Below, in pieces: positions 1 through 6,529 of a stretch of 31,286 bases of DNA (the stretch's first letter is position 1; the number at the start of each line of letters is the position of its first letter). The notes beneath the pieces were generated by a model. It did no database searches, had not been told where the DNA came from, and worked only from the letters and a program-made list of their open reading frames with translations. The position numbers were made by a program, and so were the translations under genes. The stretch lies in contig JABJKL010000096.1 in the NCBI GenBank assembly GCA_018660405.1, positions 1-31,286 of the forward strand, written 5' to 3'. This DNA comes from Pseudomonadota bacterium. Lineage in GTDB: Bacteria; Pseudomonadota; Gammaproteobacteria; Arenicellales; Arenicellaceae.

Positions 1-600
1 AATCACATCAGGATCTTCTCGCAAAGCGGAGCGCAACGCATTCTCGAAGCCAAGTGTATGTTCATTTAGCTCTCGCTGATTAATCAGTGAATTCTTGCTC
101 TCGTGCACAAACTCGATCGGATCCTCAATGGTGAGAATATGCGCATGCTTTTCCTCGTTTACATGATCCACCATGGCAGCGAGCGTCGTTGACTTACCAG
201 ATCCGGTGGGCCCTGTCACCAGCACAATGCCCCGCGGTCTCAGTGATATTTCTTTGAATATATCGGGTGCGTCAAGCTCTTCCAGAGTAAGAATTTTGGT
301 GGGAATAGTTCTAAAAACCGCCGCAACTCCACGCTGCTGGTTAAATGCGTTAACGCGAAATCTAGCCAATTTAGGAATTTCAAACGAAAAGTCAGTTTCG
401 AGATTTTCTTCGAAAACCTTGCGCTGCTTATCGTTCATGATGCCGAAAATCATGGCTTGAACATCTTCTTGTTCAAGCGCAGGTAAATTTATTTTTTTAA
501 TATCTCCATCTATCCGAATCATCGGTGGCAAACCGGCCGATATGTGCAAATCGGAAGCACCGTTCTTGTCGGAATACGCCAGCAGCTCGGATATGTCCAT
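1..600 (-). CDS. pilT: Type IV pilus retraction ATPase PilT (5' part, cut by window edge)
   Basis: Reading the minus strand from an ATG at 598-600 gives 200 codons open to the window edge. The product is the N-terminal part of PilT, the cytoplasmic hexameric ATPase that depolymerises type IV pili and drives twitching. Visible are the N-terminal PAS-like region (MDISELLAYSDKNGASDLHI), the segment EDVQAMIFGIMNDKQRK, the Walker A loop GPTGSGKSTT and the Asp-box TIEDPIEFVH. The family is about 345 residues long, so the C-terminal part with Walker B and the His boxes lies outside the window. A TGGAGAAG ribosome site just upstream supports the start. It is divergent from yggS, the usual pseudomonad arrangement. 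It is not PilU judging by the N-terminus, though the missing half would settle it. Confidence 0.95.
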   Translation of the reverse strand, partial: MDISELLAYSDKNGASDLHISAGLPPMIRIDGDIKKINLPALEQEDVQAMIFGIMNDKQRKVFEENLETDFSFEIPKLARFRVNAFNQQRGVAAVFRTIPTKILTLEELDAPDIFKEISLRPRGIVLVTGPTGSGKSTTLAAMVDHVNEEKHAHILTIEDPIEFVHESKNSLINQRELNEHTLGFENALRSALREDPDVI

Positions 601-719
601 TTCTTCTCCAGAAGACCTGTTATCATTTCCGTGACCGAAAATATACCGGCACGGATGAACGAACTAACAGAGATTTTGCACCAGTATACCGTGTCCCCAT
701 TGACTAACAAGCGAATGAC

Positions 720-1409
720 ATGAAAAACGATTTTGAAAAGCGTTTTCATAGGCTTCAACACAGAATTTCAGTCGCACAAGCAGCACGAGAAAATGCGCAC
801 GGCAAAGTTACTTTAATCGCCGCCAGCAAAACCAAAAGCACAACTGAAATTCGCAAGGTTGCGCTTGCGGGAGTGACGAACTTCGGCGAGAATTATTTGC
901 AGGAGGCACTGCAGAAAATCAAGGATCTCCAGAAACTCAATCTTTGCTGGCATTTTATAGGTGCCATCCAAAGCAATAAAACAGCCGCCATCGCAAAACA
1001 TTTTGACTGGGTGCACACCGTTGATCGACTCAAAATAGCCCAACGACTGTCCAGACAACGTTCGGACAACGCTGCTGAACTCAACGTGCTTATTCAAGTA
1101 AACATTGACAACGAGCCACAAAAAGCAGGTGTATCCGTGGATAAACTGGCGTCGCTTGCGAAGGATATCGAAAGCCTCCCTCGTCTTAAACTTCGGGGGC
1201 TTATGGCAATACCCAGAGCCAGGGTAGATGCAGCCGCGCAGGATGAGGTGTTTGCCAAAGTAGCCGCGTGCCACAAACTAATCGCTGCTCAAATCGGTAA
1301 GCACTTCGATTCATTATCTATGGGTATGTCAAACGATCTTGAGCCGGCCATAAAGGCCGGTGCGACCCATATACGTGTGGGCAACGATTTATTTGGGCCG
1401 AGAAACTAA
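720..1409 (+). CDS. yggS: Pyridoxal phosphate homeostasis protein (YggS/PLPBP family)
   Basis: 229 residues, the normal family length. The protein is a single-domain, PLP-binding TIM-barrel relative of alanine racemase without known catalysis; it buffers free PLP and influences amino-acid and keto-acid pools. The PLP lysine is K37 in LIAASKTK; other family signatures are FGENYLQEA, WHFIGAIQSNK and the C-terminal GMSNDLEPAIKAGATHIRVG phosphate-binding stretch. The ATG at 720 was chosen because an alternative ATG five bases earlier runs straight into a stop. It is first in a plus-strand run with proC and yggT, a neighbourhood conserved in many gammaproteobacteria. It is divergent from pilT with a 119-bp shared promoter region. 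Confidence 0.95.
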   Translation: MKNDFEKRFHRLQHRISVAQAARENAHGKVTLIAASKTKSTTEIRKVALAGVTNFGENYLQEALQKIKDLQKLNLCWHFIGAIQSNKTAAIAKHFDWVHTVDRLKIAQRLSRQRSDNAAELNVLIQVNIDNEPQKAGVSVDKLASLAKDIESLPRLKLRGLMAIPRARVDAAAQDEVFAKVAACHKLIAAQIGKHFDSLSMGMSNDLEPAIKAGATHIRVGNDLFGPRN

Positions 1410-1475
1410 AGTCATAAACAATGCACCAGAAATCGGCTGGCCTACACAGGACTTCCCCAATACAATATAAGGCAA

Positions 1476-1511
1476 ATGATCAAACTAAATATATCCTTTA
1501 ATGCAAATTAA
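1476..1511 (+). CDS. Possible 11-codon upstream ORF overlapping the proC start
   Basis: An ATG at 1476 preceded by AAGG four bases upstream opens an 11-codon frame (MIKLNISFNAN) that stops with TAA at 1509-1511, just past the proC ATG at 1501-1503 and in a different frame. proC itself has no visible ribosome site in front of its ATG. Terminating ribosomes could therefore reinitiate on proC. There is no homology to lean on; it may be chance, or the peptide may have no role beyond coupling. Confidence 0.2.
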   Translation: MIKLNISFNAN

Positions 1512-2340
1512 AGTCGGATTTATCGGTGGTGGCAACATGGCCGCCGGTCTCATTGGAGGACTGGTGCCGGGCAACATCGCATCGAAAGATGTCATTGTTT
1601 CCGAACCCAATGTGGAACGTCGTGCGGTGCTTGCCGAACAGTTTGGCGTTGAAATTACCACCGACAATAATCTGGTATGTCAGATTTCCGATGTGGTCGT
1701 TTTAGCCGTTAAACCACAGATCATGGCCGAAGTCGCTCAGCAATTAGAGCTGGACGAAAGCACTCCCCTGTTCATCTCTATAGCCGCAGGTATTAGTATT
1801 TCCAAGCTGCAAAACTGGCTGGGTTCAGCCGCTGCTTATCCGATTGTAAGGGTCATGCCCAACACGCCTGCGTTGGTGGGTTGCGGTGCAAGTGGGCTGT
1901 TCGCTGGCCCCGGAGTCAATCAACAACAAAAAGAAATTGCGCAAACTTTAGTCGATTCTGTCGGGATTTCATTTTGGGTTGACAGCGAAACTAACCTCGA
2001 TTTGGTCACCGCGCTTTCTGGCAGTGGTCCAGCATATTTCTTATTATTCATCAAAGCACTTGTTGATCGTGCGACCCAGGCCGGTTTAAGTGCGAAAGTA
2101 GCCGAAGCGCTAGCCATGCAAACAGCCATCGGTGCAGCCACTTTGGCCAAAACCTCTGACGATGATTTAACCACGCTTATACAAAATGTAACCTCCCCTG
2201 GAGGTACCACCGAAAAAGCATTAGAAGTATTGAACAACAAAGACGTATCCGCAATCATTGCGGAAGCATTTGATGCTGCTCAGCAACGTTCCGAAGAAAT
2301 GGCCGTTGAATTTGGTAGCTCTTTTGATAACGACAAATAA
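1501..2340 (+). CDS. proC: Pyrroline-5-carboxylate reductase
   Basis: 279 residues, full length. It catalyses the last step of proline synthesis, NAD(P)H-dependent reduction of 1-pyrroline-5-carboxylate to L-proline, in the cytoplasm. The N-terminal Rossmann fold is marked by VGFIGGGNMAAGLIGG (residues 5-20) and VVVLAVKPQ; VRVMPNTPALVGCGASG follows, and the C-terminal dimerisation and active-site part shows ALSGSGPAYFLLFIKAL and the family signature NVTSPGGTTEKAL. It sits 91 bp after yggS and 27 bp before yggT. The start lacks a clear Shine-Dalgarno; a short upstream frame (1476-1511) overlaps it. Confidence 0.97.
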   Translation: MQIKVGFIGGGNMAAGLIGGLVPGNIASKDVIVSEPNVERRAVLAEQFGVEITTDNNLVCQISDVVVLAVKPQIMAEVAQQLELDESTPLFISIAAGISISKLQNWLGSAAAYPIVRVMPNTPALVGCGASGLFAGPGVNQQQKEIAQTLVDSVGISFWVDSETNLDLVTALSGSGPAYFLLFIKALVDRATQAGLSAKVAEALAMQTAIGAATLAKTSDDDLTTLIQNVTSPGGTTEKALEVLNNKDVSAIIAEAFDAAQQRSEEMAVEFGSSFDNDK

Positions 2341-2367
2341 CACTTTCTTGATTACACACTACCCACT

Positions 2368-2946
2368 ATGAACAACCCTTATATCGGTAATGCTACTTCC
2401 TATTTAATCGAAGTTTTTCTCGGGCTCTTTGTTTTCGCCCTGCTGTTACGCTTCATATTGCAGTGGGTAAGAGGCGATTTTTATAATCCAATCGGCGAAT
2501 TTCTGGTTAAATTTACTAACCCGATCGTCATTCCACTTCGCCGTATCATCCCTGGTTTTAGCGGGCTTGACATCGCAACACTGCTCGCCACAATAGGCTT
2601 TTCATTCGCAAAAACCTGGCTAATACTGCAAATAGCGGGGGCACAAACCGCCCCATTCGGACTGTTTATTTACTCAATTGCTGAAATGCTTAAGCTGGCG
2701 GTTTATATCTTTATGGGCGCGCTCATAATTCGCATAGTTGCTAGCTGGATCGCCCCGCATGCGGCCTATAGTCCTATAATGTCTCCTATTTACGCTTTGT
2801 CAGAGCCAATGATGTCGCAAGCTCGCAAGATTATCCCGGATTTTGGGGGCATAGATCTGTCGCCGATTTTGATATTCGTTTTTCTTAACCTCACACAAAT
2901 GCTTGCCATTGCACCCTTGTATGCCCTCGCCCGGCAATACATGTAA
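2368..2946 (+). CDS. yggT: YggT family integral membrane protein
   Basis: 192 residues with two tandem YGGT repeats, each two hydrophobic helices: roughly residues 12-32 and 62-82, then 105-128 and 165-185. Each repeat has the signature of a helix followed by a polar turn with PIxxPLRRIIPxxxGxD (residues about 50-68) or its second copy, MMSQARKIIPDFGGIDLSPI. The molecular function is not established; homologues are linked to osmotic stress tolerance, and plant and cyanobacterial relatives to organisation at the membrane. Placement between proC and metX is conserved in pseudomonads. Its TAA stop is in the same frame as metX, only nine bases before the metX start. Confidence 0.93.
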   Translation: MNNPYIGNATSYLIEVFLGLFVFALLLRFILQWVRGDFYNPIGEFLVKFTNPIVIPLRRIIPGFSGLDIATLLATIGFSFAKTWLILQIAGAQTAPFGLFIYSIAEMLKLAVYIFMGALIIRIVASWIAPHAAYSPIMSPIYALSEPMMSQARKIIPDFGGIDLSPILIFVFLNLTQMLAIAPLYALARQYM

Positions 2947-2955
2947 ATTACCGTC

Positions 2956-4146
2956 TTGAGCACTGAAGCTAAAAACTCGGTAGGTGGGCCTGTAGATGGT
3001 TCTGTAGGTATTGTTACGCCACAATCGTTGCACTTTGACGAACGCGTTCAGTTCAAAAGCGGCGATACCCTGGAAAACTTTGATGTGGTTTATGAAACCT
3101 ATGGCACGCTGAATACCGCCCACACAAATGCAATTCTGATTTGCCATGCACTGAGTGGTGATCACCACTCAGCAGGTTATCACAGTAAAAATGACAAGCA
3201 TCCAGGTTGGTGGGACAATTTAATTGGCCCGGGCAAACCCGTAGACACAAATCGATTTTTCGTGGTTTGCTCCAACAATCTGGGAGGTTTTCAAGGGAGT
3301 ACCGGGCCGTCAAGCACTAACCCCTCGACTGGTCAGCCTTATGGCCCTGATTTTCCAATGGTCACAGTTGAAGATTGGGTCACCATACAGTCGATGGTAT
3401 CAGACCGGTTGGAAATCAATATTTGGGCCGCCGTGATCGGGGGAAGCCTCGGCGGCATGCAAGCGATGCAGTGGGGTATTGATTACCCAAACCGGATCAA
3501 ACACTGCTGTGTAATCGCTTCAACGCCCAAGTTAAGTGCGCAGAACATAGCTTTCAATGATGTTGCCCGCCAAGCCATAAGAACTGATAACGAGTTTTAT
3601 GATGGTCGGTATTACGAGAAAGATACTGTCCCTTCACGCGGTTTACGCGTCGCTCGAATGCTTGGCCATATTACCTACTTATCGGATGATCTGATGGCAG
3701 AAAAATTTGGGCGCACTTTAAGGGACAAAAAAGCCATTGATTTCGACTATAACCCTGAATTCGAAATAGAGAGCTATCTAAGATACCAGGGCGACCGCTT
3801 CGCTCGATCGTTCGATGCAAATACTTACTTGCTCATGACCAAGGCACTGGATTATTACGATCCAGCCGAAGCGCATGGTGGGAATCTTGGCCGCGCACTG
3901 GCTTCAGCACACGCCGATTTTTTAGTTGTGTCCTTTAGCAGCGACTGGCGATTTACGGTCGAACGATCACGTGAAATAGTTAAAGCGATCCATGATAATA
4001 ATCTCAACGTAACGTATGCAGAAATTGAGGCTAGTCAAGGGCACGACGCTTTCTTGCTTGAAATACCAGCCTACCTGGATGTTTTTTACGCCTATATGGA
4101 TCGGGTTTATAACGAATTGGAAACCTTGAAGGAAGACCTGTCTTGA
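2956..4146 (+). CDS. metX: Homoserine O-acyltransferase MetX (acetyl- or succinyl-)
   Basis: 396-residue alpha/beta-hydrolase-fold acyltransferase that activates homoserine for methionine synthesis. The nucleophile elbow is GGSLGGMQ (Ser164), with the acid in FSSDWRF and the base in SQGHDAFL; ICHALSGDHHSAGYH and NNLGGFQGSTGPSS are other family blocks. The TTG at 2956 is the best start: yggT's TAA lies in frame at 2944-2946, no ATG or GTG follows before the conserved GSVGIVTPQ stretch, and that stretch sits at the normal distance from family N-termini. Acyl donor cannot be read safely; gammaproteobacterial MetX enzymes near Pseudomonas often use succinyl-CoA. It overlaps metW by four bases, so the two are translationally coupled. 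Confidence 0.95.
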   Translation: MSTEAKNSVGGPVDGSVGIVTPQSLHFDERVQFKSGDTLENFDVVYETYGTLNTAHTNAILICHALSGDHHSAGYHSKNDKHPGWWDNLIGPGKPVDTNRFFVVCSNNLGGFQGSTGPSSTNPSTGQPYGPDFPMVTVEDWVTIQSMVSDRLEINIWAAVIGGSLGGMQAMQWGIDYPNRIKHCCVIASTPKLSAQNIAFNDVARQAIRTDNEFYDGRYYEKDTVPSRGLRVARMLGHITYLSDDLMAEKFGRTLRDKKAIDFDYNPEFEIESYLRYQGDRFARSFDANTYLLMTKALDYYDPAEAHGGNLGRALASAHADFLVVSFSSDWRFTVERSREIVKAIHDNNLNVTYAEIEASQGHDAFLLEIPAYLDVFYAYMDRVYNELETLKEDLS

Positions 4147-4766
4147 ACGATCAAAAAGTCATAAACACGCAGCTAAAACGTCCGGATTTTGACATCATCA
4201 CCAAGTGGATAGAACCGAACACGCGCGTGCTAGACCTGGGCTGCGAAGACGGTGAACTACTCAAACGGCTGACGGATAAGGCGGTAACTGGCTACGGCGT
4301 TGAAATCAATCCTGAAGCCATACCGCAGTGCGTAAAAAACGGCGTCAATGTTATTCAGCTTAATCTTGATCAGGGGTTGGCCGGTTTTGACGAAGATTCC
4401 TTCGATTTTGTAGTCCTGTCGCTAACCCTTCAGGCGATGAAACGCCCGCGCCAGCTATTAAAAGAAATGTTGCGGGTCGGTCGAACCGGAATCGTTTCTT
4501 TTCCAAACTTCGGCCATTGGAAAGTTCGCATGCAACTCGGGTTTGGTGGTCGCATGCCGGTTAGCAGGCACTTACCCAATAACTGGTTCAACACACCGAA
4601 CATTCATATGTGCACTTTAAAGGATTTCGAAATCCTGTGTGCCGAAGAAGGTATCCGAATCCTCGACCACCGAGCGGTAAATTATAAACACGAGACGTCT
4701 GCCGGGCTGCGCTTGTTCCCAAACCTGCTCGGGGAAATCGCGCTCTATATGTTCACCAAAAAGTGA
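4143..4766 (+). CDS. metW: Methionine biosynthesis protein MetW (class I methyltransferase fold)
   Basis: 207 residues with an SAM-methyltransferase-like fold; the motif I glycine loop reads RVLDLGCEDGEL (residues 28-39), followed by VTGYGVEINPEA with the acidic residue of motif II. MetW is always found beside metX in this configuration and has been reported to support MetX function; its own methyl acceptor, if any, is unknown. The start is a TTG at 4143 whose last two bases belong to the metX TGA stop, a TTGA overlap, so expression is coupled to MetX. The segment FPNFGHWKVRMQLGFGGRMP is a characteristic MetW block. It is the last gene of the run and converges on the ArsC-like gene with only nine bases between stops. 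Confidence 0.95.
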   Translation: MNDQKVINTQLKRPDFDIITKWIEPNTRVLDLGCEDGELLKRLTDKAVTGYGVEINPEAIPQCVKNGVNVIQLNLDQGLAGFDEDSFDFVVLSLTLQAMKRPRQLLKEMLRVGRTGIVSFPNFGHWKVRMQLGFGGRMPVSRHLPNNWFNTPNIHMCTLKDFEILCAEEGIRILDHRAVNYKHETSAGLRLFPNLLGEIALYMFTKK

Positions 4767-4775
4767 CAACGAATA

Positions 4776-5123
4776 CTAAATTGCTTTATCCCAATCGGCC
4801 TCTCTAAAACCAATCAAACCCAGACCGTCGCTCAGCAGAAAAGGCCGCTTAATCAGCTTTCCATTACCAGCGAGTAGTGCGAGCACTTCATCTATGCTCA
4901 TTTGCGGCAGGCGATCCTTCATGTTTAGTTCACGGTACTGCAAACCCGAGGTGTTAAATAATTTTCGGAGTTCGCCGTTCTGATGGTCAAGCATTACGGT
5001 TAACTCATCTACAGAAGGTGGCTCGATTGTGATATCGATAGACTCGAACTCGATACTCTTGGCATCGAGATATTTTCGGGCTTTACGGCAAGAGTCACAA
5101 TTCTTGTATTGATAAAACTTCAC
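4776..5123 (-). CDS. ArsC/Spx-family reductase-like protein (YffB type)
   Basis: 115 residues with a thioredoxin-like ArsC fold. The N-terminus MKFYQYKNCDSCRKARKYL carries a CxxC pair (C9 and C12) followed by the basic residues expected around the active cysteine, and the C-terminal LIKRPFLLSDG contains the conserved Arg-Pro of the family. True glutaredoxin-linked arsenate reductases have a single active Cys in CxTS/CxKC contexts and are usually in ars operons; neither holds here, so a YffB or Spx/MgsR-like thiol protein is more likely than arsenate detoxification. Convergent with metW. Upstream (5124-5281) lies a palindromic repeat. Confidence 0.85.
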   Translation of the reverse strand: MKFYQYKNCDSCRKARKYLDAKSIEFESIDITIEPPSVDELTVMLDHQNGELRKLFNTSGLQYRELNMKDRLPQMSIDEVLALLAGNGKLIKRPFLLSDGLGLIGFREADWDKAI

Positions 5124-5147
5124 TAGTGCTCCATTTACCCTCTAATA

Positions 5148-5252
5148 CATGGTTTTGCCGACCACCAGCATGACGCGCCGTGAACCCATCCATGGGGGCT
5201 CAACGCCAGCTCCCTGCTGGCGATGGTCATGCTGGCGCTCACCAAAACCATG
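5148..5252. repeat. 105-bp nested palindromic element (REP/BIME-like)
   Basis: The gap between the ArsC-like gene and the 3' end of the DAHP synthase gene is a set of nested inverted repeats. The outermost arms are CATGGTTTTG (5148-5157) and CAAAACCATG (5243-5252), the next are CCAGCATGAC (5165-5174) and GTCATGCTGG (5226-5235), and the core is CGCCAGC (5204-5210) with GCTGGCG (5216-5222). A small CCCAT/ATGGG palindrome sits at 5185-5196. This architecture fits repetitive extragenic palindromes, which act as mRNA 3'-end stabilisers, terminators or gyrase sites. Only one copy is in the window, so repetitiveness is inferred. Confidence 0.6.
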
Positions 5253-5281
5253 TTCCGATCGACTGGATTGGCAGTAATCTA

Positions 5282-6337
5282 TTATGCTGCTCTACGATCA
5301 CGAACCGCTTTGGATAATCCCCGCAGCACATCCTCGGTGTCATCCATCGCCAAGCAGGCATCCGTAATGCTTTGTCCGTATGTCAGCTGTTTGCCCGGCT
5401 CTACTTTTTGATTGCCCGCGACCAAATGTGATTCGATCATAACTCCAAATATACTGCTGCTTCCGGCGGCAATTTGGTCTCCCACATTTTTGCCAACATC
5501 TATTTGCTTTTGATGCTGCTTTTCGCTGTTGGCATGGCTAAAATCAATCATTACCTTTTCTGGCAAGTCCGCTTTAGCAAGCGCCTCTTCAGCCTCACGA
5601 ACCTGTTCCGGCTGATAGTTAACACCGCGACTACCACCGCGAAGAATAATATGGGAATCAGGGTTACCGGCACTATTAAAGATGGCGGTTCGCCCTTCCT
5701 TGGTAACAGAAAGAAATATATGAGGATTATTACTTGCGCCAATTGCATCGACCGCAATTTGTAAATTGCCACTGGTACCATTCTTAAAACCCACAGCGCA
5801 GGATAATCCCGAAGCGAGTTCACGGTGGCACTGGCTCTCTGTCGTCCGCGCGCCGATCGCGCCCCAGGAGATTAAATCACCCGTATATTGGGGGGTGATC
5901 AAATCCAGATATTCGCTTCCCACTGGCATACCCATCTCGTTAATGTCGCGCAGTAATGCACGAGCCATGGTCAACCCTTTTTGAATCTGAAAACTCTGAT
6001 CCAAATCAGGATCATTGATCAAACCTTTCCACCCGACAGTCGTTCTGGGCTTTTCAAAATAGACGCGCATTACTATGTACAAATCATCTTTTAGCTCGTC
6101 TCGTATTCGAGTCAGCCGCTCAGCATATTCCAATGCAGATTTCGGATCATGAATCGAACACGGCCCGACGATCACTAATAAACGATCGTCTTTGCCGGTA
6201 AGAATATTGTGGATACTTTCACGGCCAGTAGCGACAATCTCCGAAGCTTTATCAGAAATCGCAACTTGCTGTAAAAGGATATTAGGTGGCACCAATTCCT
6301 CGGTACCAACGATGCGTAGGTCATCGGTCTGTTGCAT
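5282..6337 (-). CDS. aroG: 3-deoxy-7-phosphoheptulonate (DAHP) synthase, class I alpha
   Basis: 351 residues, full length and collinear with E. coli AroF/AroG/AroH. It condenses phosphoenolpyruvate and erythrose 4-phosphate, the entry step of the shikimate pathway. Recognisable are DDRLLVIVGPCSIHDP, MRVYFEKPRTTVGWKG, the SWGAIGARTTESQ block, FKNGTSGNLQIA, HIILRGGSRG and MIDFSHANSEKQ; the metal-binding Cys, His, Glu and Asp residues lie in VGPCS, FSHAN, GVMIESHL and the ITDAC region. Which aromatic amino acid inhibits it cannot be assigned from sequence by eye, so the aroG symbol is for the family. A TrpR-like operator over the predicted promoter would point towards tryptophan control. The 3' end is followed by the palindrome at 5148-5252. 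Confidence 0.95.
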   Translation of the reverse strand: MQQTDDLRIVGTEELVPPNILLQQVAISDKASEIVATGRESIHNILTGKDDRLLVIVGPCSIHDPKSALEYAERLTRIRDELKDDLYIVMRVYFEKPRTTVGWKGLINDPDLDQSFQIQKGLTMARALLRDINEMGMPVGSEYLDLITPQYTGDLISWGAIGARTTESQCHRELASGLSCAVGFKNGTSGNLQIAVDAIGASNNPHIFLSVTKEGRTAIFNSAGNPDSHIILRGGSRGVNYQPEQVREAEEALAKADLPEKVMIDFSHANSEKQHQKQIDVGKNVGDQIAAGSSSIFGVMIESHLVAGNQKVEPGKQLTYGQSITDACLAMDDTEDVLRGLSKAVRDRRAA

Positions 6338-6426
6338 ACTCTTAAAACTCTTCTTTTTAAGCGAAAGGCTCTGTTAAGCACAAGAGCTGCTATCGCCCTT
6401 GCTAAAAACCAGCCAAATTAAAAGGG

Positions 6427-6460
6427 TGCGTAGTTTACTAGTGTAGTGTATTAAAGCAAA
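6427..6460 (-). promoter_or_regulatory. Predicted promoter of the DAHP synthase gene with TrpR-like operator
   Basis: On the minus strand a -35 TTTGCT (6455-6460) and -10 TAAACT (6432-6437) are separated by 17 bp. Overlapping the -10 (6427-6444) is ACACTAGTAAACTACGCA. Eleven of the 12 central bases match the ACTAGTTAACTA core of the E. coli TrpR operator, but the outer flanks match poorly and the right half-site is CTAC rather than CTAG. The expected leader would be about 88 nt. No trpR gene is in the window. Confidence 0.35.
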
Positions 6461-6529
6461 CGCTAGTTTAGGGCACGACACTAGTCCTCTTTCAATATAA
6501 TCCACCCGTCAATCTCCCTGACACCGACG

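Noticed and set aside
173..460. 95-codon plus-strand ORF over pilT
   Set aside because: It is the complement of the PilT Walker A region; the minus-strand reading is clearly PilT.
4776..5123. Arsenate reductase ArsC for arsenic resistance
   Set aside because: CxxC instead of the usual single active Cys context and no other ars genes nearby; treated as an Spx/YffB-like protein.
5474..5764. 96-codon plus-strand ORF over DAHP synthase
   Set aside because: Antisense to conserved DAHP synthase blocks.
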